A stretch of DNA of 64,000 nucleotides from Thiohalocapsa sp. GTDB taxonomy: Bacteria; Pseudomonadota; Gammaproteobacteria; Chromatiales; Chromatiaceae. The notes below the pieces were generated by a model. It was not told where the DNA came from. It made no database searches and saw nothing but the letters and a program-made list of their open reading frames with translations. The stretch covers positions 62,001-126,000 of the forward strand of contig JAIPFF010000009.1 of the NCBI GenBank assembly GCA_021736785.1. The letters run 5' to 3'. Position 1 is the stretch's first letter; every line of letters starts with the position of its first letter. Made by a program: the position numbers and the translations under genes. Positions 37,191 to 45,586 of the stretch are shown piece after piece.

Positions 37191-37823
37191 ATGATCACTG
37201 TCATCGGCACCCTGAAGGGCGGGTCGGGCAAGAGCACGTTGACGTTCAACCTGGGCGTTTGGCTCGCGCTTGCGGACGTCGACGTTCAACTCCTCGATGC
37301 GGATCCGCAGGCGACGCTGTCCGATGTTGTCGAGGTGCGCTCCGAAGAGGGTTTCGAGCCGCCGATCCTCGTCCGCGACCGCAGCGCGCTCACGGCGGAA
37401 GCGATGCGGGAGCACGAGGAGACACTGATCGACGTCGGCACGGCGGACATGGACGCGCTGCGCACGGCACTTGCGCTTTGCGATCGTGTGGTCGTGCCGG
37501 TGCCGCCGTCTCAGGCGGACATTTGGTCGACGCAGCGCTTCGTTCGTCTCGTGCAGTCGGTGGAGCGCAAGACGCCGCCGGAAATTATCGGATTCATCAA
37601 CCGCGGCGATACCCATCACGCCGTGCGCGAGACCAACGAGGCCGCGGCGGCCTTGGTCTCGCTGCCGGATATCCGCTACATCAAGCCGCGTTTGTCGCAG
37701 CGTACGGTTTTCCGCCGCTCGTTCAGCGAGGGTCTCGCGGTGTTCGAACTGGATGCGCGGGGAAAGGGGGCCAAGGAGTTTTACTCATTGGCCGCGGCCC
37801 TGTTTCCTCACCTGCTGAGCTGA
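37191..37823 (+). CDS. ParA/MinD-family ATPase, orphan
   Basis: 210 residues. Deviant Walker A with signature lysine, LKGGSGKSTL (residues 8-17), Walker A' LLDADPQAT and a later VDVGTADMDAL-type region place it in the ParA/Soj family of dynamic partitioning ATPases. No ParB, parS-like array or plasmid replication gene is near. ATG 37191 is preceded by GGGAG; upstream frame is not conserved. It heads a probable cluster with a membrane coiled-coil protein and a 5'-nucleotidase, so it may position a cellular structure rather than DNA. Confidence 0.88.
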   Translation: MITVIGTLKGGSGKSTLTFNLGVWLALADVDVQLLDADPQATLSDVVEVRSEEGFEPPILVRDRSALTAEAMREHEETLIDVGTADMDALRTALALCDRVVVPVPPSQADIWSTQRFVRLVQSVERKTPPEIIGFINRGDTHHAVRETNEAAAALVSLPDIRYIKPRLSQRTVFRRSFSEGLAVFELDARGKGAKEFYSLAAALFPHLLS

Positions 37824-37992
37824 CGGCGGGCCGCCCGGGAGTCCGCCATGGCCGCGTTGCGGCATTCCCCGACAGGCTCGGTCCCGCCGATTGCGCTCGC
37901 GCAGTGGTATCGGGCATGGTATGTGTTAGTCTTTCGGTCAAGATAAGAACGAAGCCTTGTTAAGACCGGGCGAAACCAACCCGACGGAAACG

Positions 37993-38006
37993 CTGTCTCA
38001 AGACAG
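37993..38006. promoter_or_regulatory. Inverted repeat upstream of the coiled-coil gene
   Basis: CTGTCT-CA-AGACAG, perfect 6-2-6 inverted repeat in the 246-base spacer after parA, 64 bases before the next start. It is a candidate operator or small hairpin. Confidence 0.35.
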
Positions 38007-38069
38007 TGACTAGCCGAATATTAGGGTTACGGTTACAGCGGTTTTCACCACGAACGGGCAGGCTCCTGA

Positions 38070-38594
38070 ATGTCGGATAAGCAAATCGATGGGCCGGGCA
38101 TCGGGTCCGAGGATGCCCAGCAAACCCGCGACGACGCCTTGTCGGAGGCGCAAACCAACGCCTACGCGGTGGATCGTCTGTCGCAAGCGTTCGAGAACAG
38201 CGCCAGGCGATGGGAGCTCATCGTTTATCCCTCCCTGTTCGCGTTCATCATCCTCGCGGCATACGGATTCTATCTGGTGTTCAGTCTGGCAAAAGATGTC
38301 CACTACCTGGCCATCAGCGTCGACTCGAACATGACGGTGCTCGCCAGCAACATGCAGTCCATCTCCGACAATGTCGGGCAAATGAGCTCCAACGTGCGCA
38401 CGATGGCCGTCGGCGTGGATTCCATGGCCCGTGACGTCAGCGCCCTCGAGCCAATGCTGACGACGATGGAGGGGATGGACCAAACGATGCAGTCGATGGG
38501 CTTCTCCACCGCGGGCATGCGTAACGACCTCGGCGTGATGAATCGCAATATCGGCCGGCCGATGCACTTCATCAACACCTTTATGCCCTGGTGA
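38070..38594 (+). CDS. One-helix membrane protein with coiled coil, unknown
   Basis: 174 residues, not recognised. Polar Gln/Asp-rich N terminus (1-47), one transmembrane helix (about 51-73, LIVYPSLFAFIILAAYGFYLV), then a long amphipathic helix (about 78-140) with regular Ser/Asn/Met spacing (VDSNMTVLASNMQSISDNVG...), ending in a Met-rich HFINTFMPW. The layout resembles methyl-accepting or adaptor-type membrane coiled coils, but no HAMP or signalling motif is present. It sits between an orphan ParA and a 5'-nucleotidase, which suggests it is a membrane partner of the ATPase; this is inference. Confidence 0.7.
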   Translation: MSDKQIDGPGIGSEDAQQTRDDALSEAQTNAYAVDRLSQAFENSARRWELIVYPSLFAFIILAAYGFYLVFSLAKDVHYLAISVDSNMTVLASNMQSISDNVGQMSSNVRTMAVGVDSMARDVSALEPMLTTMEGMDQTMQSMGFSTAGMRNDLGVMNRNIGRPMHFINTFMPW

Positions 38595-38672
38595 CAGAGG
38601 CCCCGTATACGCCCCGCATCCGTGCGGTGCAGGGTGCGAGCGCTGTCTTTCCACGGCACTGAAGGAGGCAAC

Positions 38673-39677
38673 GTGGACCCTCGGGGCGATAGGGATGCGC
38701 CTGTCGGCACCGGTCACGAGCTCGAGCCAAACGCCAACCGTCCCGACGGCGACATCCGTCTGGTGGTGGCGATCTCCTCGCGGGCCCTGTTCGATCTGTC
38801 GGAATCCCACGATATCTTCGTCGAGCAAGGCATCGATGCCTACCACGCCTACCAGGTCGCCCACGAGAACGACGTGTTGGCGCCCGGCATTGCTTTCGGA
38901 CTCACACGCAAGCTGCTGGCCCTGAACGCCGAGCTCGGCGAGCGCGGGCGCGTCGACGTCATCCTGTTGTCTCGAAACAGCACGGACACCGGGCTTCGGG
39001 TGTTCAACTCCATTCGCCACCACGGCCTGCAGATCGCCCGCGCCGCTTTCACCGGCGGCGCCAGCCCGTACCGCTACGTCGGTGCGTTCGGCGCGGATCT
39101 GTTCTTGTCGGCTGATCCGAATGACGTGCGTCGAGCCCTGGACGCGGGATGCGCGGCGGCGACGATTCTTCCCTCGGCGGCCCCGGGCGGCGCGATCCCG
39201 GCACCGGGCGCCGCCGCGGCAACCACCGACGAGGAGCGCCAGCTGCGCATCGCCTTCGACGGCGACGCCGTGTTGTTCTCCGACGAGGCCGAGCGCATCT
39301 TTCGTCGCGACGGTCTCGACGCATTCAACGCCAGTGAAGTGGCCTCGGCGGCGGAGCCGCTGTCGGACGGACCGTTCAAGGGCTTCCTGATGGCGGTGCA
39401 GCGGATTCAGGCCCTGTTTCCGGCACGTGACGCACCGTTGCGAACCGCCCTGATCACCGCGCGCGGCGCGCCTTCTCACGAGCGTGTGATCCGCACCTTG
39501 CGCGCCTGGAACATCCGTATCGACGAGGCGCTGTTCCTCGGCGGACTCAATAAGGGGCGGTTCTTACAGGCGTTCGACGCCGATATCTTCTTCGACGATC
39601 AAGAGCATCACTGCCGCGATACCCGTGCTTTGGTCGCTACCGGGCATGTTCCGCACGGTGTCGCGAACACCGACTGA
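38673..39677 (+). CDS. 5'-nucleotidase (cytosolic type, PF06189-like)
   Basis: 334 residues. The LVVAISSRALFDL, GIAFGLTRKLLALN and VILLSRNSTDTGLRVFNSIR segments match the cytosolic 5'-nucleotidase family, and AFDGDAVLFSDEAERIF is a HAD-like Asp motif; FFDDQEHHC is the C-terminal acidic motif. The enzyme dephosphorylates nucleoside monophosphates. Start is GTG 38673, picked because AAGGAGG lies four bases before it; the frame is open further upstream. Third gene of the parA cluster, 78 bases after the membrane coiled-coil gene. Confidence 0.85.
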   Translation: MDPRGDRDAPVGTGHELEPNANRPDGDIRLVVAISSRALFDLSESHDIFVEQGIDAYHAYQVAHENDVLAPGIAFGLTRKLLALNAELGERGRVDVILLSRNSTDTGLRVFNSIRHHGLQIARAAFTGGASPYRYVGAFGADLFLSADPNDVRRALDAGCAAATILPSAAPGGAIPAPGAAAATTDEERQLRIAFDGDAVLFSDEAERIFRRDGLDAFNASEVASAAEPLSDGPFKGFLMAVQRIQALFPARDAPLRTALITARGAPSHERVIRTLRAWNIRIDEALFLGGLNKGRFLQAFDADIFFDDQEHHCRDTRALVATGHVPHGVANTD

Positions 39678-39909
39678 GCGCCGCCGACCACGGACCGCTT
39701 TGGTGTGAAGCGTGGCCGACTGTTCCGCGCCGCCGCTCTCCCGCCGACACGTGGTTTGCTTCGAGGCTTGTGCCGGAGCTACGGGCCATAGCGGCCGATC
39801 CGCGCCGGGTGTCGCGCGAGCGCCACCCGGCGGCCCGCGGCGCATCGCTCGGCAAGTCGGAAGGCCTATTCCCGTGCTCCGCCGGCAATGTTGGGGGTGT
39901 TGATTGCGT

Positions 39910-40923
39910 TTAGAGGAGCGGCGTTTTGCTCGGTGCGCCCGGCTCCTCGCGGACCAGGCGCGGCACCAGATAGCCGGGCAGCCGCGCCCGAAGCTCTGCC
40001 ATCAGAGTCAGCGCCCGGTCATCGGGTACCTCGAAGTGGGCGGCGCCCTCCACGCGATCGAGCTGATGCAGGTAGTAATTGACGACACCCGCCTCGAACA
40101 ACGCCTCGGCAAGCGCGGCCAACACCGCCGCATCGTCGTTGACGCCGCGCAGCAGCACGCTCTGGTTGAACAGGACCGTGCCGCAGGCGCGCAGACGCGC
40201 CAGCGCCGCACGGGTGGCCGGGCCGAGCTCTGCCGGATGGTTGGCGTGAATCACGACGACCGGGCGAAGGCGGCATTCGGCAAACGTCCGGCACAGGGAG
40301 GCCGTTACACGGCTCGGCAGCACCACCGGCAGGCGCGTATGCAGGCGCAGCCGGCGCAGGTGTGCGATCTGCGCGAGCCGGGACGTGAGCTCGGCCAAGG
40401 CGCTGTCGTCCAGCATCAGCGGATCGCCGCCGCTGAGGATGACTTCGTTGATATCGACGGCGTCGGCCAGTGTCTGCAACACGTCGTCGAGCCTCTTGCC
40501 GCGCGGACCGGAGTCCGCGTAGGGGTAGTGGCGCCGGAAACAGTAGCGGCAGTGGACTGCGCAGGCGCCGGTCGGCATCAGCAGCGCTCGGCCGGCGTAT
40601 TTCTGCAGCAGGCCGGGTGCGCGCCGGGCGGCGGTATCGTCGACCGGGTCGCGAGCGTAGCCAGCGACCCGTTTGCGCTCGCTCTTGAGCGGCAGGACTT
40701 GGCGCAGCAGCGGGTCCGCGGGATCGCCGCGGCGCATGGCGTCGGCGAAGCTCCGGGGAACAAGCATCGGGAAGTCCCGCGCGGTGTCGATGTCCCGCGC
40801 CAGAGAAGCGGAATCCAGGCCCAAGTAGGCCAGTAGCGCGGGCGCCCGCGTGAAGGCTTCCGCCAGCTCGCGCTTCCATAATGGCGCGGCCTCGTCGGAT
40901 TCGCAGCCGCCCGGGGGGCGCAC
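39910..40923 (-). CDS. epmB: EF-P beta-lysylation protein EpmB (lysine 2,3-aminomutase family)
   Basis: 337-residue radical SAM aminomutase. The CxxxCxxC cluster motif is CAVHCRYCFRRHYPY; ILSGGDPLML and the PLP-binding-region sequences are family-typical. EpmB converts lysine to R-beta-lysine for attachment to translation factor EF-P by EpmA. The length fits EpmB, shorter than catabolic lysine aminomutases. The start is uncertain: GTG at 40923 is the best in frame but has no ribosome site. Neither efp nor epmA is adjacent, unlike in many gammaproteobacteria. Confidence 0.9.
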   Translation of the reverse strand: MRPPGGCESDEAAPLWKRELAEAFTRAPALLAYLGLDSASLARDIDTARDFPMLVPRSFADAMRRGDPADPLLRQVLPLKSERKRVAGYARDPVDDTAARRAPGLLQKYAGRALLMPTGACAVHCRYCFRRHYPYADSGPRGKRLDDVLQTLADAVDINEVILSGGDPLMLDDSALAELTSRLAQIAHLRRLRLHTRLPVVLPSRVTASLCRTFAECRLRPVVVIHANHPAELGPATRAALARLRACGTVLFNQSVLLRGVNDDAAVLAALAEALFEAGVVNYYLHQLDRVEGAAHFEVPDDRALTLMAELRARLPGYLVPRLVREEPGAPSKTPLL

Positions 40924-40951
40924 CCGCAGACAAGGGAGATTGTCGGGCGGC

Positions 40952-42298
40952 TTATTCAGGCTCCGAGACCTCTTTCAGCATCATTGCATACAGCGCGCTA
41001 CCCAGCGCACCCACGCCGAGCACCAACACCACCGTCGCAGCATCGTAGACGTCCGCCAGCACGCCGATCGCGCCGCCGGCGAGCATCGCCACGCCGATGA
41101 CCGTGTTGCTGACGGCGACCATCGCCGCGCGGGTACCGGCAGTGGCCATATCCACCAGGTAGACCTTGCGCCCGAGCCGCACGCCGGCATGGGCAATGCC
41201 GAGCAGCAGGAACAGCACGGCGAAGGTATAGGCGCCATCAAGCAGTATCGAATCGGGCGCCGCCAGCGCCCAGGTAATGACGCCGACGATCCCGGCCGCC
41301 GCGGCGGACAGCACCATCACCAGCCGTGACGAGCGGTCGCTGAGCCTGCCCCAGATCGGCGCACTCAGACTGCTCGCGAGACCGCTGGCGATGATCAGCA
41401 AGCCGAGATCGCCGAGCCCGCCGCCGCGCTGCTGAATCAGCAGCACGTAGAAGGGCGGTGCAAGCGCCACCGTCAGCATCGAGATGCGCACCAGCACGAA
41501 GCGCCGAAACAGGGGGTCTGTGCGCAGCAGTCCGATACTGGCGAGCGCGGTCTGCAGCGCGTTTCCGCCGCCTTCCGTGGCGCCGGGCTGCTCGGCGATG
41601 AGCCCGAACACGGCTGCCGATGCGGCGAACAGCAGTGCGCCGCCGCCGAGCAGCAGCACGAAGACCCCGATCCCCGAGTCGGTGCCGCCGGCGGCGAACT
41701 GCAGATATAGACCGAGCGCGAGCGTCAGGCGGCCGGCGATGCCGGCGGAGAGCCCCATCAAGTTACCGCGCCGCGCCTTGGAGACGGTCTTGCCGAGCAC
41801 GTCTTTCGCCGAGACCGAGCAGAGCCCGCGCGCCAGGCTGAAGACGACCAACAGCGCGACGACGACCCAGCCCGCGGCGGCACCGGTCAGTGTCGCGGCG
41901 GCAATCGCCATCAGCGCCAGCGCCAGCGCCGAAAGCAGGGCGCCCCAAATCCAGACGACTTTGCGCACCGGCATGCTGCGAACGGCGGCGGCCACCGCCA
42001 ACTGGGGCAGCAGCACGCCGGCCTCGCGAATGGGCACCAGGAAGCCGATCAAGACCGCCGGGGCGCCCAGCGCGGACAACAGCCAAGGCAAGATCAGCTT
42101 GGCGCTGGAAACTTCGTCGGCGACCTTCGTCAGCAGGTTGGCGCCGAGGTAGGCAAAGAAATTGCGCGGTTGATCATTGCAGGACGCTGGCGGTATGTCT
42201 TTGCAGACGCGGGCATCCTCGTCGCCGGTGACGAGATCGTAGAGGCTGTCCAGCGGATGCACGCGGGCGTCCGGAAGGGGGGCAAGAGTCTTATCCAT
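40952..42298 (-). CDS. MFS-type transporter
   Basis: 448 residues with about 12 transmembrane helices and the loop motif SAPIWGRLSDRSSRLVM, typical of major facilitator carriers. The N terminus carries a soluble segment of about 50 residues (MDKTLAPLPDARVHPLDSLY). The ATG at 42298 is used; longer frames run into the divergent gene. Substrate unknown. It is divergent, with 93 bases between starts, from an SRPBCC protein and a LOV photoreceptor. Confidence 0.86.
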   Translation of the reverse strand: MDKTLAPLPDARVHPLDSLYDLVTGDEDARVCKDIPPASCNDQPRNFFAYLGANLLTKVADEVSSAKLILPWLLSALGAPAVLIGFLVPIREAGVLLPQLAVAAAVRSMPVRKVVWIWGALLSALALALMAIAAATLTGAAAGWVVVALLVVFSLARGLCSVSAKDVLGKTVSKARRGNLMGLSAGIAGRLTLALGLYLQFAAGGTDSGIGVFVLLLGGGALLFAASAAVFGLIAEQPGATEGGGNALQTALASIGLLRTDPLFRRFVLVRISMLTVALAPPFYVLLIQQRGGGLGDLGLLIIASGLASSLSAPIWGRLSDRSSRLVMVLSAAAAGIVGVITWALAAPDSILLDGAYTFAVLFLLLGIAHAGVRLGRKVYLVDMATAGTRAAMVAVSNTVIGVAMLAGGAIGVLADVYDAATVVLVLGVGALGSALYAMMLKEVSEPE

Positions 42299-42391
42299 GA
42301 TAACTTCTGTTCGGAACATCCGGGGCTTGCCGGGGTCGCATCCTCGGAGTCGACAGTGCAGGCGCTCGCGCCTACAGCTCGGGAGGGGACT
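42299..42391. promoter_or_regulatory. Divergent MFS / SRPBCC-LOV control region
   Basis: 93 bases between divergent starts. It contains the inverted repeat AGGCGC-TC-GCGCCT (42360-42373), which could be an operator or a hairpin just upstream of the GGAGG ribosome site (42382-42386) of the SRPBCC gene. No sigma-70 promoter is obvious on either strand. Confidence 0.4.
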
Positions 42392-42853
42392 GTGGTCAAA
42401 GCACAAGCCAGTATCGACATTCAGCGCGAGCCCGAATCGGTTTATCGGTTCGTAGCGGAGGAGTTCGAGCGCAATTATCCCCGTTGGTCGCCGGAAGTGA
42501 AGGAGCTGCGGCTTATTTCCAACGGGCCCATCGGCGTCGGCACGCTGGCGCGCCAGGTGCGCGTCGACCAGGGGCGGCGGACCGAGTCGGTGTTCAAGAT
42601 CACACAGATGCAGGCGCCTCGGCGGCTTACCTTTCAGGGGACCAGCTTGCCGTTCGTCGTCGATTATCGCTTCGATGGCGATGCCGCGGGAACCCGGCTG
42701 ACGTTCACGTTCGAGCTGCGGCGCCTGGATCTCATGATGCGCCCGTTCGAAAAACTGATCCGCAGCGCGGTGCAGGACGGCGCCCACCGTACCGTGCGCA
42801 ACTTGAAGCGCCTGATCGAAGGCGAATGCGCGCCGCAGCAGCGCCGCGCCTGA
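42392..42853 (+). CDS. SRPBCC-superfamily (polyketide cyclase/START-like) protein
   Basis: 153 residues. The pattern VKAQASIDIQREPESVYRFV at the N terminus, central FKITQMQAPRRLTF and VDYRFDGDAAGTRLTFTFEL, and a long C-terminal helix are typical of SRPBCC ligand-binding proteins. GTG 42392 is chosen as the start because GGGAGGGG lies a few bases before it; the frame extends into the divergent MFS gene and is not conserved there. Ligand unknown. Followed 78 bases later by the LOV gene. Confidence 0.8.
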   Translation: MVKAQASIDIQREPESVYRFVAEEFERNYPRWSPEVKELRLISNGPIGVGTLARQVRVDQGRRTESVFKITQMQAPRRLTFQGTSLPFVVDYRFDGDAAGTRLTFTFELRRLDLMMRPFEKLIRSAVQDGAHRTVRNLKRLIEGECAPQQRRA

Positions 42854-42931
42854 CGGCAGTGCCGCGCGGCCGGCACCCGGCGACCGGAAAGACGCCCCCG
42901 CCAACGGGGACAGCACCACCAGGAGAAGACA

Positions 42932-43378
42932 ATGAGCTTCGTGGTCGAAAAAGATCCGGGCATGATCCCCGCCGTCCTGGCGCAGATTCTCGATAGCTGC
43001 GTCAACGGCGTCACGCTGTCCGACCCCGATCAGCCCGACAATCCCATCATCTACGCGAACACGGTGTTCGAGCAGATGACCGGCTATTCCCACGACGAGA
43101 TCATCGGCAAGAACTGCCGCTTTCTGCAGCACGACGATCGCGATCAGGACGCCATCGCGCAAATCCGAGAGGCGCTGGCACAGCACCGCCCTGTGGAGGT
43201 CACGCTGCGCAATTACCGCAAAGACGGCACGCTGTTCTACAACCGGCTCAGCATCCGCCCGCTGCTGGACCCGGACGGCAACGTCATTTACTACCTGGGC
43301 GTACAGTACGACGTCACCGAACAGGTAGAGGCGCAGCAGGAGATCGCGCGGCTGACGAAACTGCTCGGGCAAGACTGA
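42932..43378 (+). CDS. Short LOV blue-light photoreceptor
   Basis: 148 residues comprising a single PAS/LOV domain and a C-terminal coiled-coil helix. The canonical flavin-adduct motif GKNCRFLQ is present with photoactive Cys62, and the conserved FMN-contacting residues N94 (LRNYRKDG), N104 (FYNRLSI) and Q125 (LGVQYDVTE) are all in place, so blue-light activity is very likely. Such stand-alone short LOV proteins are known from Pseudomonas putida (PpSB1/PpSB2), where they dimerise through the terminal helices and have no output domain. AGGAG precedes the ATG. Probably co-transcribed with the SRPBCC gene. Confidence 0.93.
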   Translation: MSFVVEKDPGMIPAVLAQILDSCVNGVTLSDPDQPDNPIIYANTVFEQMTGYSHDEIIGKNCRFLQHDDRDQDAIAQIREALAQHRPVEVTLRNYRKDGTLFYNRLSIRPLLDPDGNVIYYLGVQYDVTEQVEAQQEIARLTKLLGQD

Positions 43379-43617
43379 CGCCACCGCGGTTGTCCGCACG
43401 GGTAGGCCGCTCGCTCCGGCGCGGACCGATTCCCTCTGACCCGATCGGTCTATCGTGTGCTGCCGTCCGGTCCACGGCGGATTGCTGACGCCGGGCCCAT
43501 CGGTCATGATGCCGCCGCGGCCGTAGCCGGCCTCGGCGGCAGCGCTCATTCTGTCCCTGTCGATATCCCTGCCGCCGCTGTCCGGATCACGCTCGAGCGA
43601 GCCGGCCCCGGAGACGA

Positions 43618-45486
43618 TTACCGATCTGTGCCGGTCGGCTCGCCGGCCATCGGCCTGATGTCGCCGAGGCGCGTCCAAAGCGCCGGCCGCGACCAGTCGA
43701 TGGGCTGCGGACTGAAGAACGACTTGTCGAGCAGCAGGACATCTCGGGCCAAGTCGCCGGGCAGGCGCGCGGCGAGCCGCGACAGGCTCGTCGGTTGCGC
43801 GCCGGGCCAGACCAGCGCCGCCCAGTCGAGCAACGCTTGTCGCGCCGCGGGGGCATCGCCGCTGCGATACGCCTGCTCAACCGCCGCGATGGCGGCCTCT
43901 CGGCGAGCCTCCGGCACGGATTCCGGCCCTGGTCGGCCATCCGCGGCCCCGGTCGGCCGCTGCTGCAGCCCGGTGCCTGCGGTGTCCGTCGGGGGCGGCT
44001 CTCCGGGGGAGCCCCCGCGGCGTGCGCGGCGTCTTCGGTGTGCGCGCGACCTCAGCCACAGCGCGACCGCAAGCAAGGCGACGACGGTGGCCGTCCCCGC
44101 CAGCGCCAACGCCAAACTGTCCGGCGCGCGTGCGTCGCCGTCCTCGGCGGCCGGCGTGCGCGGCCGGACGGTGTCGTCGGCGAACGGGCGTTCCCACACC
44201 GCCGGCGGGCGGCGGTGAGCCGACGCCAGCGGCGCAACGATCAGCGTCCAGTCCGGCAGCGATGCCCGCTCGAGCTTGCCGGTGCGGGTATTCCACCACT
44301 CGATCGAGGGACCGGCGAGCACGAATTCGCCCGGCTCCTCGGTGCCGATCAGGACTCGTTCGGTGCGGTATCCAATCACGCCCTCGGCGGTGCGCTCGTT
44401 CCAGAGCCGCGGCGTGTCGTCTCGAACGCGCAGCTGGAACGGGATCTGCAGCGGGATCTCCGGCAGGTCTTCCGCCATCAGGCCGTCGGCGCGCAGCGTG
44501 ATCATGCGCTCCAGCGCCTGACCGGGCGCCATGCGCACCGTTGCCGGACCCGCTTCCGAGAGCGAGAGGCCGCGGGCCGGCAGCCAGGTCCTATCGCCGA
44601 TGCGCTTCGGCACCGCCTTCACCTCCAGGCGCAGCGGCTCGGATTCGACGACCTTGCGCTCGCCTCGGGCCGGTTGCCAGGCGTCGAAGCGGGCGGGCGG
44701 AATCTCGAGCATTCCGGGGCTGGACGGAAAGATCGAGTAACGGCGCTCGAAGACGTAGCGTGCCGAATCCGATGCGCCGCTGTCCGGCGCCTTGCGCTCG
44801 TCGCCCAGGGGCAGCAGCCGCGCCGCCGGTAGCTGCGGGTCGTGCAGCAGCCCGGACGGCGGTGCGCCGTCGGCCTCGACCCGCACGATCAGCAGCGCCT
44901 GCTGCCCGACGCGGACTCTCGCCGGTCGTATCTTGGACCGAACCGAAACGTTGGTCGCCGCCGAGACGGCGGCGGGCGCAGGCGTCGACGCCTGCCCGTC
45001 CGCGGATTGGGCGGGCGCGGGGGGGTCACTGGCCGCGGCGACTTCGAGTGTCAGCGGCTGGCTCGTGTCGGTGCCGCTCGAGAGCGGCGGGATGCTCAAC
45101 ATGCCCTCGCGCCGCGGCAGCAGCGTCAAGTGCAGCTCCCGCTGTTCGCTGCGCCGGCCGTTGATGATCCGCACATCGCGGCGCGTGCTGCGCTCGATGA
45201 TGCGGAAATCCGTCTCGAGGGGGGACAGATCGGGCGTCGTCTCCGGTGGCGCGGTGTCGCGCAGCGTCAGCATCACCGGCTGGCCCGCGGCGACGCGCGA
45301 TACCGACAGCTCGGCTTCGAGCGCGGCCGCTGCCGGTGCAGCGATCAGTGCCGCGACTGCCGCGGCGGCAGCTATTGCCGCGGGCAGCGCCGCGGGCAGC
45401 CGCACCGACGGCGATCGTGATCGCCCGGGCCAGGCCCGTCGAGGGGACCGCGATAGCGGCAAAAGATCGTGCAAGCGATGGCTCAT
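43618..45486 (-). CDS. BatD-family oxygen-tolerance protein
   Basis: 622 residues from ATG 45486 (an upstream ATG at 45519 is also possible). Arg-rich N terminus followed by a hydrophobic export signal (PAALPAAIAAAAAVAALIAA), a long periplasmic beta-rich region (LSVSRVAAGQPVMLTL; RDVRIINGRRSEQRELHLTL; YSIFPSSPGMLEIPPARF), one transmembrane helix (LALALAGTATVVALLAVALWL) and a cytoplasmic helical tail. This matches BatD, named for Bacteroides aerotolerance and usually encoded with BatA/B/C and a MoxR ATPase. None of these partners is next to it here. It may act with an unlinked set. Confidence 0.85.
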   Translation of the reverse strand: MSHRLHDLLPLSRSPRRAWPGRSRSPSVRLPAALPAAIAAAAAVAALIAAPAAAALEAELSVSRVAAGQPVMLTLRDTAPPETTPDLSPLETDFRIIERSTRRDVRIINGRRSEQRELHLTLLPRREGMLSIPPLSSGTDTSQPLTLEVAAASDPPAPAQSADGQASTPAPAAVSAATNVSVRSKIRPARVRVGQQALLIVRVEADGAPPSGLLHDPQLPAARLLPLGDERKAPDSGASDSARYVFERRYSIFPSSPGMLEIPPARFDAWQPARGERKVVESEPLRLEVKAVPKRIGDRTWLPARGLSLSEAGPATVRMAPGQALERMITLRADGLMAEDLPEIPLQIPFQLRVRDDTPRLWNERTAEGVIGYRTERVLIGTEEPGEFVLAGPSIEWWNTRTGKLERASLPDWTLIVAPLASAHRRPPAVWERPFADDTVRPRTPAAEDGDARAPDSLALALAGTATVVALLAVALWLRSRAHRRRRARRGGSPGEPPPTDTAGTGLQQRPTGAADGRPGPESVPEARREAAIAAVEQAYRSGDAPAARQALLDWAALVWPGAQPTSLSRLAARLPGDLARDVLLLDKSFFSPQPIDWSRPALWTRLGDIRPMAGEPTGTDR

Positions 45487-45586
45487 CGGCGTGTCCAATA
45501 GCCGGTCCGAGCCGGACATCGGGCTCGGCAACTGAGTCCGGATTATCGTGCAGCTTCGGTGCCGGTGCCTGCGGATCGGCGTCGGC

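Noticed and set aside
37191-37823. Plasmid or integrated-element marker
   Set aside because: A lone ParA without ParB, replication, integrase or att-like repeats does not support a mobile element.
42299-43678. Long N-terminal extension of the MFS carrier to 908 codons
   Set aside because: It would run antisense to the SRPBCC and LOV genes, both well supported; ATG 42298 gives a normal MFS protein.
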